Assembly: GCA_900471605.1 (NCBI GenBank)
Contig: UCEY01000010.1
Coordinates: 127 to 64,126, forward strand
DNA: 64,000 bases
Reading direction: 5' to 3'
From: Hyphomicrobiales bacterium
Lineage (GTDB): Bacteria > Pseudomonadota > Alphaproteobacteria > Rhizobiales > Rhizobiaceae
The position numbers and the translations under genes are program-made. The notes under the pieces were generated by a model, which made no database searches, was not told where the DNA came from, and worked only from the letters and a program-made list of their open reading frames with translations. Numbering within the stretch: position 1 is the stretch's first letter; each line of letters opens with the position of its first letter. Shown piece after piece: positions 38,801 through 47,678 of the stretch.

Positions 38801-39376
38801 TCAGAGGTTATCGAGACGGCTCTGCAGGTTGCGGAGCTGTTCCTTCAGCTCGTCGATATCCTTGGCATCGGTCTTCTTGGCGGCGGATGCCTGGGGCTGG
38901 GCCGTAAACGGCGTGAACATCTGCATGGCCTGGCGGAACATGTCCGTGTTGCGGCGCACCTGTTCTTCCATCATCTGGATCGGCATCTGCAGGTTCTTGC
39001 TGAGCGGCGTATCGCCGAAGGCGCGCGTCATCTGCTCGCGCATCTGAACCTGCTGGTCGGTAAAGGCCTTCATCGAGTGTTCGAGGAAAGTCGGCACGAC
39101 CATCTGCATCTGGTCGCCGTAATAGGAAATCAGCTGTCGCAGGAAGGAAATCGGCAAAAGCGTGTTGCCGGTCTTGGATTCCTGCTCGAAGATGATCTGC
39201 GTCAGAACCGAATGGGTGATGTCCTCGCCGCTCTTGGCGTCCTGGACGGTGAATTCCTCGCCCTTCTTCACCATCTTCGCCAGGTCTTCCAGCGTCACAT
39301 AGGTGCTGGTGCCCGTGTTGTAGAGGCGCCTGTTGGCATATTTCTTGATTATGATTTCGCCTTCGGTCTTCGCCAT
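38801..39376 (-). CDS. phaR: Polyhydroxyalkanoate synthesis repressor PhaR
   Basis: This 191-residue DNA- and PHA-binding regulator represses granule-associated (phasin) genes until polymer appears, and in rhizobia it affects carbon flow (also known as AniA). The N-terminal domain KKYANRRLYNTGTSTYVTLEDLA (about 9-31 region) is the PHB accumulation regulator DNA-binding module. It is followed by the PHB_acc domain with LLPISFLRQLISYYGDQM and a Gln/Met-rich segment, and a C-terminal coiled coil (about 170-190). It is divergent from phaAB across 260 bases, the usual rhizobial arrangement. No phaC or phasin is in the window. Confidence 0.92.
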   Translation of the reverse strand: MAKTEGEIIIKKYANRRLYNTGTSTYVTLEDLAKMVKKGEEFTVQDAKSGEDITHSVLTQIIFEQESKTGNTLLPISFLRQLISYYGDQMQMVVPTFLEHSMKAFTDQQVQMREQMTRAFGDTPLSKNLQMPIQMMEEQVRRNTDMFRQAMQMFTPFTAQPQASAAKKTDAKDIDELKEQLRNLQSRLDNL

Positions 39377-39636
39377 GATTGCCTCCTGCTCCCGTCAATA
39401 TGGTTTGGTCATTATCGATAGGTCTGCTTCTCCCGACAGGAATGTAAGCCTAAATGACGAGGACTTACAAACGATTTGTGCGGCGCGGCGACCGCTTTGT
39501 TGCGCAGCAAACCTGCGGAATCTAATGGGCATTTTCAAAAGATCCGGCCGCCTCGTCCCGGTATCGGACTGGCGTTTGACTCTGAGCCCAAGCTTTGCCA
39601 GTCTCGCAGGCAAACATCGGATAAGAGGAAACGTCC

Positions 39637-40818
39637 ATGACCAACCCATCCATCGTGATCGCAGCCGCCGGCCGTACCGCGGTCGGTTCCTTCAATGGCG
39701 CCTTTGCCAATGTCCCGGCGCATGAGCTGGGCGCTGCGGCGGTCAAGGGTGCGCTCGCGCGCGCCGGCGTCGAGGCGGCGGAAGTGGACGAGGTGATCCT
39801 CGGCCAGGTCCTGCCGGCCGGCGAGGGACAGAACCCCGCCCGCCAGGCCGCGATGAAGGCCGGCGTTCCGAAGGAGGCGACTGCCTGGGGCGTCAACCAG
39901 CTCTGCGGATCGGGCCTGCGCGCCGTCGCACTCGGCATGCAGCAGATCGCGCTTGGCGACGCCAAGATCATCGTTGCCGGCGGTCAGGAATCGATGTCCA
40001 TGGCGCCGCATTGCGCGCACCTGCGCGGCGGCGTGAAGATGGGCGACTTCAAGATGATCGACACGATGATCAAGGACGGCCTGACCGACGCGTTCTACGG
40101 CTATCACATGGGTATCACGGCGGAAAACATCGCCCGCCAGTGGCAGCTTTCCCGCGAGGAGCAGGACCAGTTCGCCGTGTCCTCCCAGAACAAGGCGGAA
40201 GCCGCGCAGAATGCCGGCCGCTTCAAGGACGAGATCATTCCCTACATCATCCAGACGCGGAAAGGTGACGTGACCGTCGAGAACGACGAATATATCCGCG
40301 CCGGCGCGACGCTGGATTCGATGGCCAAGCTCCGCCCCGCCTTCGACAAGGAAGGCACCGTCACCGCCGGCAACGCGTCGGGTCTCAACGACGGCGCGGC
40401 CGCTGCGGTGCTGATGACGGAAGCGGAAGCCGCCCGCCGCGGCATCACGCCGATGGTCCGCATCGTCTCCTGGGCGACGGCCGGCGTCGATCCTCAGATC
40501 ATGGGCACCGGCCCGATCCCGGCTTCCCGCAAGGCGCTCGAAAAGGCGGGCTGGAAGGTCGGCGATCTCGATCTCATCGAGGCAAACGAAGCCTTCGCCG
40601 CGCAATCCTGCGCCGTCGTCAAGGATCTCGGTTTCGATTCGTCGATCGTCAACGTCAACGGAGGCGCGATCGCCATCGGCCATCCGATCGGCGCGTCGGG
40701 CGCCCGCATCCTCAACACGCTCGTCTTCGAGATGAAGCGCCGCAGCGCCAAGAAGGGTCTTGCGACGCTGTGCATCGGCGGCGGCATGGGCATTGCCATG
40801 TGCCTCGAAGCCATGTGA
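39637..40818 (+). CDS. phaA: Acetyl-CoA acetyltransferase (beta-ketothiolase) PhaA
   Basis: This enzyme condenses two acetyl-CoA to acetoacetyl-CoA, the first step of poly-3-hydroxybutyrate synthesis. It has 393 residues. Catalytic residues are Cys90 (NQLCGSG), His349 ([10 protein letters not shown]) and Cys379 (CIGGGMGIA), all in place. It is the first gene of phaAB. A hairpin lies between it and phaB. The same enzyme can run in reverse during ketone-body use. Confidence 0.95.
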   Translation: MTNPSIVIAAAGRTAVGSFNGAFANVPAHELGAAAVKGALARAGVEAAEVDEVILGQVLPAGEGQNPARQAAMKAGVPKEATAWGVNQLCGSGLRAVALGMQQIALGDAKIIVAGGQESMSMAPHCAHLRGGVKMGDFKMIDTMIKDGLTDAFYGYHMGITAENIARQWQLSREEQDQFAVSSQNKAEAAQNAGRFKDEIIPYIIQTRKGDVTVENDEYIRAGATLDSMAKLRPAFDKEGTVTAGNASGLNDGAAAAVLMTEAEAARRGITPMVRIVSWATAGVDPQIMGTGPIPASRKALEKAGWKVGDLDLIEANEAFAAQSCAVVKDLGFDSSIVNVNGGAIAIGHPIGASGARILNTLVFEMKRRSAKKGLATLCIGGGMGIAMCLEAM

Positions 40819-40840
40819 TATTTTAGAAGGATGTGGATAA

Positions 40841-40872
40841 TCCCGCCGACGTTGCAAAACTTCGCGGCGGGA
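40841..40872 (+). other. Intercistronic hairpin between phaA and phaB
   Basis: TCCCGCCG (40841-40848) pairs with CGGCGGGA (40865-40872). There is no U-run after it, so it is more likely an mRNA-stabilising or processing structure than a terminator. Confidence 0.4.
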
Positions 40873-40957
40873 CTATCTCCCCGCTAAAAGCATGTCAAAC
40901 TGGGTAAGTATTCGGTCACACAGAAGGATCGGATCCGAGCGAAGAGGGGAAAATCGC

Positions 40958-41686
40958 ATGAGCAGGGTTGCATTGGTTTCGGGGGGAACGCGTGGGATCG
41001 GAGCAGCCATCTCCATCGCGTTGAAGGCGGCAGGTTATCGTGTCGCCGCAAATTTCGCGGGCAATGAGGAAAAGGCGAAGGCTTTCCATGACGAGACCGG
41101 CATTCCGGTCTTCAAATGGGATGTCTCCAGCTATCAGGCCTGCGTCGACGGCATCGCAAAGGTTGAGGCGGAACTCGGCCCCATCGAGGTGCTCGTCAAC
41201 AATGCCGGCATCACCCGTGACGGCATGTTCCACAAGATGACGCCCGAACAGTGGAACGAGGTGATCGGTACCAACCTCACCGGCCTCTTCAACATGACGC
41301 ATCCGGTCTGGACCGGCATGCGCGACCGCAGTTTCGGCCGGATCATCAACATTTCCTCCATCAACGGCCAGAAGGGCCAGATGGGTCAGGTGAACTATTC
41401 GGCGGCCAAGGCCGGCGATCTCGGCTTCACCAAGGCGCTGGCGCAGGAAGGCGCTGCCAAGAACATCACCGTCAACGCCATCTGCCCGGGTTACATCGCC
41501 ACCGAAATGGTGCGCGCGGTGCCGGAAAAGGTGCTGAACGAGCGGATCATTCCGCTGATCCCGGTCGGACGCCTCGGCGAGCCGGAAGAGATTGCTCGCT
41601 GCGTCGTGTTCCTGGCATCCGATGACGCCGGCTTCATCACCGGTTCGACGCTGTCGGCGAATGGCGGCCAGTTCTTCGCGAGCTGA
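40958..41686 (+). CDS. phaB: Acetoacetyl-CoA reductase PhaB
   Basis: This NADPH-dependent short-chain dehydrogenase makes (R)-3-hydroxybutyryl-CoA for the PHB polymerase. From the ATG at 40958 (AGAGGGGA upstream) it has 242 residues, the usual PhaB size. An earlier start at 40892 would add 22 residues with no family support. The cofactor loop is GGTRGIG, and the catalytic residues are Ser134 (NISSING), Tyr147 and Lys151 (YSAAK). It is the second gene of phaAB, 139 bases after phaA. Confidence 0.95.
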   Translation: MSRVALVSGGTRGIGAAISIALKAAGYRVAANFAGNEEKAKAFHDETGIPVFKWDVSSYQACVDGIAKVEAELGPIEVLVNNAGITRDGMFHKMTPEQWNEVIGTNLTGLFNMTHPVWTGMRDRSFGRIINISSINGQKGQMGQVNYSAAKAGDLGFTKALAQEGAAKNITVNAICPGYIATEMVRAVPEKVLNERIIPLIPVGRLGEPEEIARCVVFLASDDAGFITGSTLSANGGQFFAS

Positions 41687-41774
41687 TCCCCGGCGTTAAC
41701 CTTTGGATGGTTTTCGGCGCACGCTGATGCGCCGAAACGACCCGTTCATATGGTTAACAAATTGTTTTTACACG

Positions 41775-41855
41775 ATATATGGCGGTGAACAAAGCGGGAA
41801 ACCGGCGATGTCGCCGATTCGTCGGCGATTCGTTCCGGCTTTGGCCAAGTGTTAA
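41775..41855. repeat. Direct intergenic repeat, copy A of three
   Basis: An 81-base segment running from ATATATGGCGGTGAACAAA to GTGTTAA, with the core GATTCGTCGGCGATTCGTTC. It aligns in the same direction with copies at 42593-42674 and 42852-42934. No product is implied. Confidence 0.6.
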
Positions 41856-41873
41856 TGGCGGCCTTCCTCCAGC

Positions 41874-41909
41874 CAAAACAAAACCGGCGCCGATTGCTCG
41901 GGCGCCGGT
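41874..41909 (-). terminator. Intrinsic terminator of the glycine-zipper lipoprotein gene
   Basis: On the minus strand ACCGGCGCC (plus 41901-41909) pairs with GGCGCCGGT (41883-41891), followed by TTTGTTTTGG. It lies 28 bases after the stop codon. Confidence 0.75.
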
Positions 41910-41936
41910 CCTGAGGGATTGGATAACTCTGCGCGC

Positions 41937-42194
41937 TTAGCGGCAACGGGCCTCATAGCGGCGGCCGTAACGGTCGCGATAGATGCAATAGCCGCGGCGT
42001 TCGCTGGAATGGCCGATTGCAGCGCCGACAAGGCCGCCGGCAACTGCGCCGACTGCCGCGCCACCCCAGCTATTGGTCACGGCGCCACCGATAATGGCAC
42101 CCGAGCCGGCACCGATGGCGGTACCCCGTTCGGTTGCGGTACAGGATGCGAGCGTGCCGATCATGCAGGCTGCAATCAGAATCTTCTTCATCAT
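41937..42194 (-). CDS. Small glycine-zipper lipoprotein
   Basis: An 85-residue envelope protein (84 from the second Met). It has a lipoprotein signal ending LASC, with lipid-bearing Cys18. It is followed by two glycine-zipper stretches (GSGAIIGGAV and AVGAVAGGLVGAAIG) and a basic C-terminal end with two cysteines (CIYRDRYGRRYEARC). This YMGG-like type is common in rhizobia and in stress or envelope contexts. The role is unknown. It shares no operon with the OmpA-like lipoprotein at 33767 but has a similar zipper. Confidence 0.8.
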   Translation of the reverse strand: MMKKILIAACMIGTLASCTATERGTAIGAGSGAIIGGAVTNSWGGAAVGAVAGGLVGAAIGHSSERRGYCIYRDRYGRRYEARCR

Positions 42195-42235
42195 GTTACT
42201 TTCCCTTCCCTTTGGTACACACGGCTACGCCGCTT

Positions 42236-42391
42236 TTAAATCCTGCCCATCAGCAGCAGGATAATGATGATAAGGACAACCAGGCCCAATCCGCCCGACG
42301 GACCATAGCCCCAGCCTCGGCTATAGCCCCAATTCGGCAAAGCGCCAATGAGTAGCAGAATGAGGATGACGAGCAACACGGTTCCGAGCAT
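42236..42391 (-). CDS. DUF3309-type small membrane protein, 51 residues
   Basis: A short gene of two membrane helices (MLGTVLLVILILLLIGALP, then GLVVLIIIILLLMG) joined by a Gly/Trp/Tyr loop, NWGYSRGWGYGPSGG. This is the pattern of DUF3309 proteins, about 50 residues long. GGAG lies about 9 bases before the ATG. An exact stress-type promoter (GGAAC-N16-CGTT) lies 45 bases upstream, so expression as part of the general stress response is likely. Molecular function unknown. Confidence 0.8.
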   Translation of the reverse strand: MLGTVLLVILILLLIGALPNWGYSRGWGYGPSGGLGLVVLIIIILLLMGRI

Positions 42392-42435
42392 GATTTTCTA
42401 CTCCGCTAAGCAATCCGATATGGATTTGGCGAGGA

Positions 42436-42460
42436 AACGTAGCGCCGCGATTTTTGTTCC
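42436..42460 (-). promoter_or_regulatory. EcfG/RpoE2-type stress promoter for the DUF3309 gene
   Basis: On the minus strand GGAAC, 16 bases, CGTT, exactly the consensus for the alphaproteobacterial general stress sigma factor. It is 45 bases upstream of the ATG at 42391, with room for a normal leader. Confidence 0.75.
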
Positions 42461-42592
42461 ATCGCCTTGCAAGCGTGTGCTCTCACGTGTGGTTAAAGTG
42501 CGTTAGCCAACGTTAATGGCACCTGAACGATTTGCTTCCGAGGCCGCTTTCCGCGGCCATTTTCTTGCGGCTGTGTCCTGCGGAGACCCACC

Positions 42593-42674
42593 ATATCTTG
42601 TGGGAAACAAAACGCGAAAACGCGGATGTCTGTGATTCGTCAGCGATTCGTTCCGCCTTTGGCCCGAATCTTAA
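42593..42674. repeat. Direct intergenic repeat, copy B of three
   Basis: It aligns with copies A and C over about 80 bases. The core is GATTCGTCAGCGATTCGTTC, followed by CGCCTTTGGCC. On the minus strand it can be read as a peptide with ERIADES, which also appears for copy A, a shadow of the repeat rather than a gene. Confidence 0.6.
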
Positions 42675-42851
42675 TTCCGGGTTCGAATGGTGCGTCAACT
42701 GCCTGAATCGGTTGACGAAACATTAACCATATCAACGGATTGACTCTTTCGATTCTTCCTGAACGTGCAGCTCTTGGATGAATCTCCAGGTTGTGCGCAC
42801 TCAAACCAGGTACAGATTCAGGATGTCGTGTAGAAATCCGGTGTCGCATCA

Positions 42852-42934
42852 ATATATAGCGGTGAACAAAAGCTGAATCCGCCGGAGTCTGCGATTCGTC
42901 TCCGATTCGTTCGCGTCTGTTCCTTCACCGGTAA
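42852..42934. repeat. Direct intergenic repeat, copy C of three
   Basis: Begins ATATATAGCGGTGAACAAA, as copy A does, and has the core GATTCGTCTCCGATTCGTTC. It is more diverged than A and B at its right end. It is the copy nearest the helicase gene. Confidence 0.55.
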
Positions 42935-43116
42935 AATTCGAATCGCCTTCTCCTCATTTGCGGCCCTCAGGCGATATTCTTCGGCAGCAAAACCATTCTT
43001 CAGGCTTGCGTTTGCCAGCCGAGATCGCCATGTGTTGCGAGGCTTGGAGTTTCGGGCGACAACGCGGGACCCAGGCCTTATGTGACGCGCGGAACCAGGC
43101 ATTGAATTTCCAGCCC

Positions 43117-46100
43117 ATGATGCTCAGCGGGCGCGGCGTCACCGCCGTGCTCGGACCCACCAATACCGGCAAGACCCACTATGCCATCGAGCGAATGGTG
43201 GCGCATGGCACCGGTGTGATCGGCCTGCCGCTTCGGCTGCTGGCGCGTGAGGTCTATACGCGTCTTGTCGAAAAGGTCGGGGCCTCCCAGGTCGCGCTCA
43301 TCACCGGCGAGGAAAAGATCACCCCGCCGAATGCCCGCTTTTCCGTCTGCACCGTGGAAGCGATGCCGCGCGAGACGAAAGCCGCGTTCGTGGCGATCGA
43401 TGAGGTGCAGCTCGCCGGCGATCTCGAACGCGGCCACATCTTCACCGACCGCATCCTGCATCTGCGCGGCCGCGACGAAACGCTGCTGCTGGGCGCCGCA
43501 ACCATGCGGCCGATCCTTGAAAGGCTCCTGCCGGGAATAACCATCGTCGAGCGGCCGCGCCTCTCGCAGTTGTTCTATGCCGGCCAGAAGAAGATCACCC
43601 GCCTGCCGCAGCGTTCCGCGATCGTGGCGTTTTCGGCCGACGAGGTCTATGCGATCGCCGAGCTCATTCGCCGCCAGCGCGGCGGCGCCGCGGTGGTCCT
43701 CGGTGCGCTCAGCCCGCGCACCCGCAATGCGCAGGTCGGCCTCTACCAGTCCGGCGATGTCGAATATCTCGTCGCGACGGATGCGATCGGCATGGGGCTC
43801 AATCTCGATGTCGATCACGTGGCCTTCGCGCAGGACCGGAAGTTCGACGGCTATCAGTTCCGCAACCTCAACCCGGCCGAACTGGCGCAGATCGCGGGCC
43901 GTGCCGGGCGGCATGTGCGGGACGGTACATTTGGCGTGACCGGACAGGTCGCGCCTTTCGAAGACGAATTGGTCGAGCGAATCGAAAGCCACCAGTTCGA
44001 TCAGGTCAAAGTGCTGCAGTGGCGGTCGAAGCAGCTCGATTTTTCGTCGCTTCGGGCTCTGAGGGAAAGCCTGGACGCTGCGCCCGCCCTTGCGGGCTTG
44101 ACGCGCGCGCTTCCCGCGACCGACAGCCAAGCCTTTGATTATCTTTCACGTTATCCCGAAATTAAGGATATCGCGACGACGCCGCAGCGGGTCGAGAAAC
44201 TGTGGGAAGCCTGTGCGCTGCCGGATTACCGGCGTATTGCGCCGGCGCAGCACGCGGACCTTATTTCGACTCTTTTCTCCGATCTTGTGCGCTTCGGGAC
44301 GGTGAACGAGGAATTCATGGCGGAACAGGTCCGCCGCGCCGACCGCACCGATGGTGAAATCGACACACTGTCGGCCCGCATAGCGCAGATCCGGACCTGG
44401 ACCTACGTCTCTAATCGCCCTGGTTGGCTTGCCGATCCGACACACTGGCAAGAAAAGACACGGGAAATAGAGGATAGGTTATCGGACGCGCTACATGAAA
44501 GGTTGACGAAACGCTTTGTTGATCGCAGGACATCTGTGCTCATGAAGCGCCTGAGAGAGAATGCGATGCTGGAAGCTGAAATCAGTGTGAATGGCGATGT
44601 CTTTGTGGAAGGACATCACGTCGGGCAATTGGCCGGTTTCCGGTTCACGCCCGTTTCGGGAACCGAGGGGCCCGACGCCAAGGCGGTGCAGGGTGCCGCC
44701 CAGAAAGCGCTGGCGCTCGAATTCGAGGCGCGGGCGGCACGGCTTTACGCATCGGGCAACAGCGACCTGGCGGTCGGCTCCGATGGTTTCGTGCGCTGGC
44801 TCGGCGAGCCCATTGCCCGCCTTTCGGCGAGCGACCATGTCATGCGTCCGCGCGTCATCCTGCTTGCCGACGAGCAGCTGACCGGCAACGCCCGCGAGCA
44901 TGTGCTTGCCCGCATCGAGCGCTTCGTCAATCATCATATCGCCACCGTGCTGAAGCCGCTCGACGACCTGTCGCGCGCCGAAGACCTTCAGGGACTTGCC
45001 AAGGGGCTGGCCTTCCAGCTCGTCGAGAACCTCGGCGTGCTGTTCAGGCGGGATGTCACCGACGATGTGAAGTCGCTCGATCAGGATGCGCGCGCCTCGA
45101 TGCGCCGCTACGGCATCCGTTTCGGTGCCTACCACGTCTTCATGCCGATGCTCCTGAAGCCGGCACCGGCCGAGCTCATCACGCTTCTCTGGGCGCTGAG
45201 GAACGACGGTCTCGACAAGCCCGGCTACGGGGATCTGATCCCGGCGCTTGCTGCCGGACGCACCTCGGTTGTTGCCGATCCGGCTTTCGAGCGGATGTTC
45301 TACAAGCTTGCGGGCTTCCGTTTCCTCGGCAAGCGCGCCGTGCGTATCGATATCCTGGAGCGCCTTGCGGATCTCATCCGTCCGCTGCTGCAGTGGAAGC
45401 CCGGCGCGACGCCGCGTCCGGAAGGGGCCTATGACGGGCGCCGCTTCACGGCCACGACCGCCATGCTCTCCATTCTGGGCGCGACGCCGGACGATATGGA
45501 AGAAATCCTGAAGGGTCTCGGATACCGTGCCGATGCCGTGAAGGCGGAAGAGGCGCAGGCGTTCCTGGCAGGCCAGGATGCAAGTTCGGCGGGCGCTGCG
45601 GCAGCTGCCGCGCCGGTTCCGGCGGTAGAAACGCCGGAAGCCTCCGAAACCGATGACGCAGATGCAACCGAGGCTCCGGCCGAGGCTGCGGCGGAAACCG
45701 CCCCTGCCGAGGTTGGGGTGGAGGCCGCTCCGGCTACGACCGCGACGGAGGCCGCTCCGGCCGAAGCTTCGGCAACCGAGGCCGTTACTTCCGAAGAGGC
45801 TCCGGCAGTGGCCGGCGAACCGGGCGACGAGGCAAAAGCTGCCGAGGCTGGAGAGCCGAAGCCGGTCCTGCTGTGGCGTCCGGGCGGCGGCCGTGAAAAC
45901 AACCAGCGGGGCGGACGTGCGCAGCACGGCGATCGCCGTGGCCATGGCGGTCCGCGCAACAATGCCGGCGGCGAAGCAGGCCAGCCGGCCCAGGGTCGCC
46001 GCGACGACCGTCGCGATGGCGGCCAGCGCCGCGATGCGCGTCCGAACGGCGAGCGCGGTGGTGAACGCAATGGCGGCGGCGAGCGCAGGGACGGCGGCAA

Positions 46101-46332
46101 GCCCAACCGCGACAACAACCGCCGGCCGGACAACAACAATAACAACCGCGGGGGCGATCGCCCGAACCGCGGCGAGCGTCACGAAGGCGGCCCGCGCCCC
46201 GACCGCAACGACCGCGGCAAAGGGCCGCAGCCCGCTCGCTTCGAGGCAAAGCCGCCACGCAAGGAAAAGCCGATTGATCCGGATTCGCCCTTTGCAAAAC
46301 TTGCAGCTCTCAAGGAGCAGATGAAGAAGTAG
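43117..46332 (+). CDS. SUV3-like DEAD/DEAH RNA helicase with long disordered tail
   Basis: A predicted ATP-dependent helicase related to mitochondrial SUV3, which works with exonucleases in RNA turnover. From the ATG at 43117 it has 1071 residues. The start is uncertain because no strong ribosome-binding site is present. Motifs: Walker A GPTNTGKT (about 10-17), motif II in AIDEVQL, motif IV-V region ATDAIGMGLNLDVDHV, and motif VI QIAGRAGRH. A middle all-helical region follows (to about 820). Then comes an Ala/Glu/Pro-rich acidic segment (about 823-905), and last an Arg/Gly/Asn/Asp-rich segment (about 910-1040) with RRDDRRDGG and an Asn run. Such tails bind RNA or form condensates. The next gene, an S4 RNA-binding protein, starts 3 bases later. 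Confidence 0.85.
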   Translation: MMLSGRGVTAVLGPTNTGKTHYAIERMVAHGTGVIGLPLRLLAREVYTRLVEKVGASQVALITGEEKITPPNARFSVCTVEAMPRETKAAFVAIDEVQLAGDLERGHIFTDRILHLRGRDETLLLGAATMRPILERLLPGITIVERPRLSQLFYAGQKKITRLPQRSAIVAFSADEVYAIAELIRRQRGGAAVVLGALSPRTRNAQVGLYQSGDVEYLVATDAIGMGLNLDVDHVAFAQDRKFDGYQFRNLNPAELAQIAGRAGRHVRDGTFGVTGQVAPFEDELVERIESHQFDQVKVLQWRSKQLDFSSLRALRESLDAAPALAGLTRALPATDSQAFDYLSRYPEIKDIATTPQRVEKLWEACALPDYRRIAPAQHADLISTLFSDLVRFGTVNEEFMAEQVRRADRTDGEIDTLSARIAQIRTWTYVSNRPGWLADPTHWQEKTREIEDRLSDALHERLTKRFVDRRTSVLMKRLRENAMLEAEISVNGDVFVEGHHVGQLAGFRFTPVSGTEGPDAKAVQGAAQKALALEFEARAARLYASGNSDLAVGSDGFVRWLGEPIARLSASDHVMRPRVILLADEQLTGNAREHVLARIERFVNHHIATVLKPLDDLSRAEDLQGLAKGLAFQLVENLGVLFRRDVTDDVKSLDQDARASMRRYGIRFGAYHVFMPMLLKPAPAELITLLWALRNDGLDKPGYGDLIPALAAGRTSVVADPAFERMFYKLAGFRFLGKRAVRIDILERLADLIRPLLQWKPGATPRPEGAYDGRRFTATTAMLSILGATPDDMEEILKGLGYRADAVKAEEAQAFLAGQDASSAGAAAAAAPVPAVETPEASETDDADATEAPAEAAAETAPAEVGVEAAPATTATEAAPAEASATEAVTSEEAPAVAGEPGDEAKAAEAGEPKPVLLWRPGGGRENNQRGGRAQHGDRRGHGGPRNNAGGEAGQPAQGRRDDRRDGGQRRDARPNGERGGERNGGGERRDGGKPNRDNNRRPDNNNNNRGGDRPNRGERHEGGPRPDRNDRGKGPQPARFEAKPPRKEKPIDPDSPFAKLAALKEQMKK

Positions 46333-46335
46333 GCC

Positions 46336-46749
46336 ATGACGGAAAAACAGCCACAATCCGGTTCGCGCCAGCGCATCGACAAGTGGCTGTTTTTTGCCCG
46401 CATGGCAAAGTCGCGGTCGATCGCCCAGGACCTAGTCCGCTCCAACCATGTGCGGGTGAACGGCGATCTGGTTTCCCAGCCGAGCGCCCAGGTGAAGCCG
46501 GGCGACCGCATCGATCTGACGCTCGAGCGTCGCGATCTCGTGCTGGTGGTCAAGGCCGGCGGGGAAAGGCGGGGCCCCTTCGAGGAGGCCCGGCTGCTTT
46601 ACGAGGATCTCAGTCCGCCTCCGGACGAAACAAAAAGGCTGACGCTGTTCGAGCAGGCGCAACGCGTGCAGGGAAGCGGGCGGCCGACCAAGAAGGAGCG
46701 CCGAGAGACAGATCGGCTGTTTCCCGGCATAGACGCGGACCTTGATTAG
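46336..46749 (+). CDS. S4-domain RNA-binding protein, HslR-like
   Basis: A 137-residue basic protein. The S4 domain (about 12-75) reads RIDKWLFFARMAKSRSIAQ and RVNGDLVSQPSAQVKPGD, close to HslR/Hsp15, which in E. coli rescues stalled 50S subunits carrying a peptidyl-tRNA. The C-terminal extension is hydrophilic and charged (SPPPDETKR, then RPTKKERRETD). It is nearly fused in an operon with the SUV3-like helicase (3-base gap), supporting a shared role in RNA or ribosome handling. Confidence 0.85.
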   Translation: MTEKQPQSGSRQRIDKWLFFARMAKSRSIAQDLVRSNHVRVNGDLVSQPSAQVKPGDRIDLTLERRDLVLVVKAGGERRGPFEEARLLYEDLSPPPDETKRLTLFEQAQRVQGSGRPTKKERRETDRLFPGIDADLD

Positions 46750-46953
46750 AAAAAACCACCCGTTCGGCGCTGGTTTTCAGCACGGATATCCTTGCTAAGC
46801 AAAGCCAAAGGCTTTACCTGACTGTCGAAAAGCCGGATCCGCCTACCTCCTGTCAGTTTCGCAGTTGGGTTTTCGCCTCTCCCGGCTTTCCGGTGTGCCG
46901 GCGCTTTCCATCCGTCGACGTGCCGCTGATCCGCGATAGTCCTGGAGTGCCGC

Positions 46954-47292
46954 ATGACGTATGTCGTGACCGACAATTGTATCCGCTGCAAGTATACCGA
47001 CTGCGTCGAGGTCTGCCCGGTCGACTGTTTTTATGAAGGCGAAAACTTCCTCGCCATTCATCCCGACGAGTGCATCGATTGCGGCGTCTGCGAGCCGGAA
47101 TGTCCCGCCGAGGCGATCAAGCCGGATACCGAGCCGGGCCTCGACAAATGGCTCAAGATCAATGCGGAATTCGCCCAGATCTGGCCCAACATCACCGTCA
47201 AGCGCGACGCCCTGCCCGAGGCCAAGGAGATGGACGGCGTCGCCAACAAATACGAGCAGTATTTCTCCGCCGAACCGGGCAAGGGCGACTGA
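46954..47292 (+). CDS. fdxA: Seven-iron ferredoxin FdxA
   Basis: A 112-residue ferredoxin carrying one [3Fe-4S] and one [4Fe-4S] cluster. Cysteine motifs: [17 protein letters not shown] near the N-terminus (residues about 8-24), and [15 protein letters not shown] (about 39-54), with a helical C-terminal extension ([15 protein letters not shown]). A good ribosome-binding site (CTGGAG) precedes the ATG. It is the typical FdxA or ferredoxin II of rhizobia. The redox partner is unknown. It is 204 bases from the S4 gene, so it probably has its own promoter. Confidence 0.93.
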   Translation: MTYVVTDNCIRCKYTDCVEVCPVDCFYEGENFLAIHPDECIDCGVCEPECPAEAIKPDTEPGLDKWLKINAEFAQIWPNITVKRDALPEAKEMDGVANKYEQYFSAEPGKGD

Positions 47293-47678
47293 GATTTGCC
47301 GCGCCGGCATGGCTCGGTCGCGGTTTCGAATCGCTTTGCCTTTTTGTTGGGCAGAGTGCGGGTGTGGCGCTCTGTGCACGTGCAAAAGCAAATTATTGAT
47401 TTCCGCACTTTTTTGTGGTAGACAATAAGGACTGTTCCACAAGGCGGCACGTGCGTGCCCAAAAAACATCACGAAAGCAACAGACCACCCAACGCGCGGT
47501 TTCCGTGACATTGCAACGCTTGAATGTTGTCGGTCGCAGTTCGCGATGGGGTGTTTTTCGCTCGCGTTGGCCGGATCAGTATGGAGTGACCCGACGGTTT
47601 CCCCCGTCTCATCCGGGCCTGACAGACCCGGTTCCCCCGACCCGGCAACGGGTGAGTAACAGGGAGTTTGTGAAACGA
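47293..47678. other. Leader region between fdxA and carD
   Basis: These 386 bases have no supported gene. They hold a candidate promoter at 47396-47424 and a long carD leader of about 250 bases. A small hairpin (ACCCG, loop GCAA, CGGGT at about 47640-47653) lies just before the ribosome-binding site of carD and could affect translation. Confidence 0.45.
47396..47424 (+). promoter_or_regulatory. Candidate vegetative promoter for carD
   Basis: TTGATT and TAGACA are spaced by 17 bases. Located by eye. It would give a leader of about 250 bases. Confidence 0.35.

Larger units (their letters stand above)
42392..43116. other. Repeat-rich intergenic region before the helicase gene
   Basis: A 725-base stretch without a supported gene. 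It holds a stress-type promoter (42436-42460), two of the three direct repeats (42593-42674 and 42852-42934), and about 180 bases of leader before the helicase ATG. If the helicase starts at an earlier codon, its true start would also lie here. Confidence 0.45.

Noticed and set aside
42513..42698. Small minus-strand reading frame containing an ERIADES peptide, repeated near 41800
   Set aside because: It is a translation of the repeated DNA core. There is no ribosome site, and the peptide breaks in copy C.
41775..42934. The three direct repeats as a CRISPR array
   Set aside because: Copies are about 80 bases, unevenly spaced by hundreds of bases, differ from one another and enclose genes. No cas gene is present.
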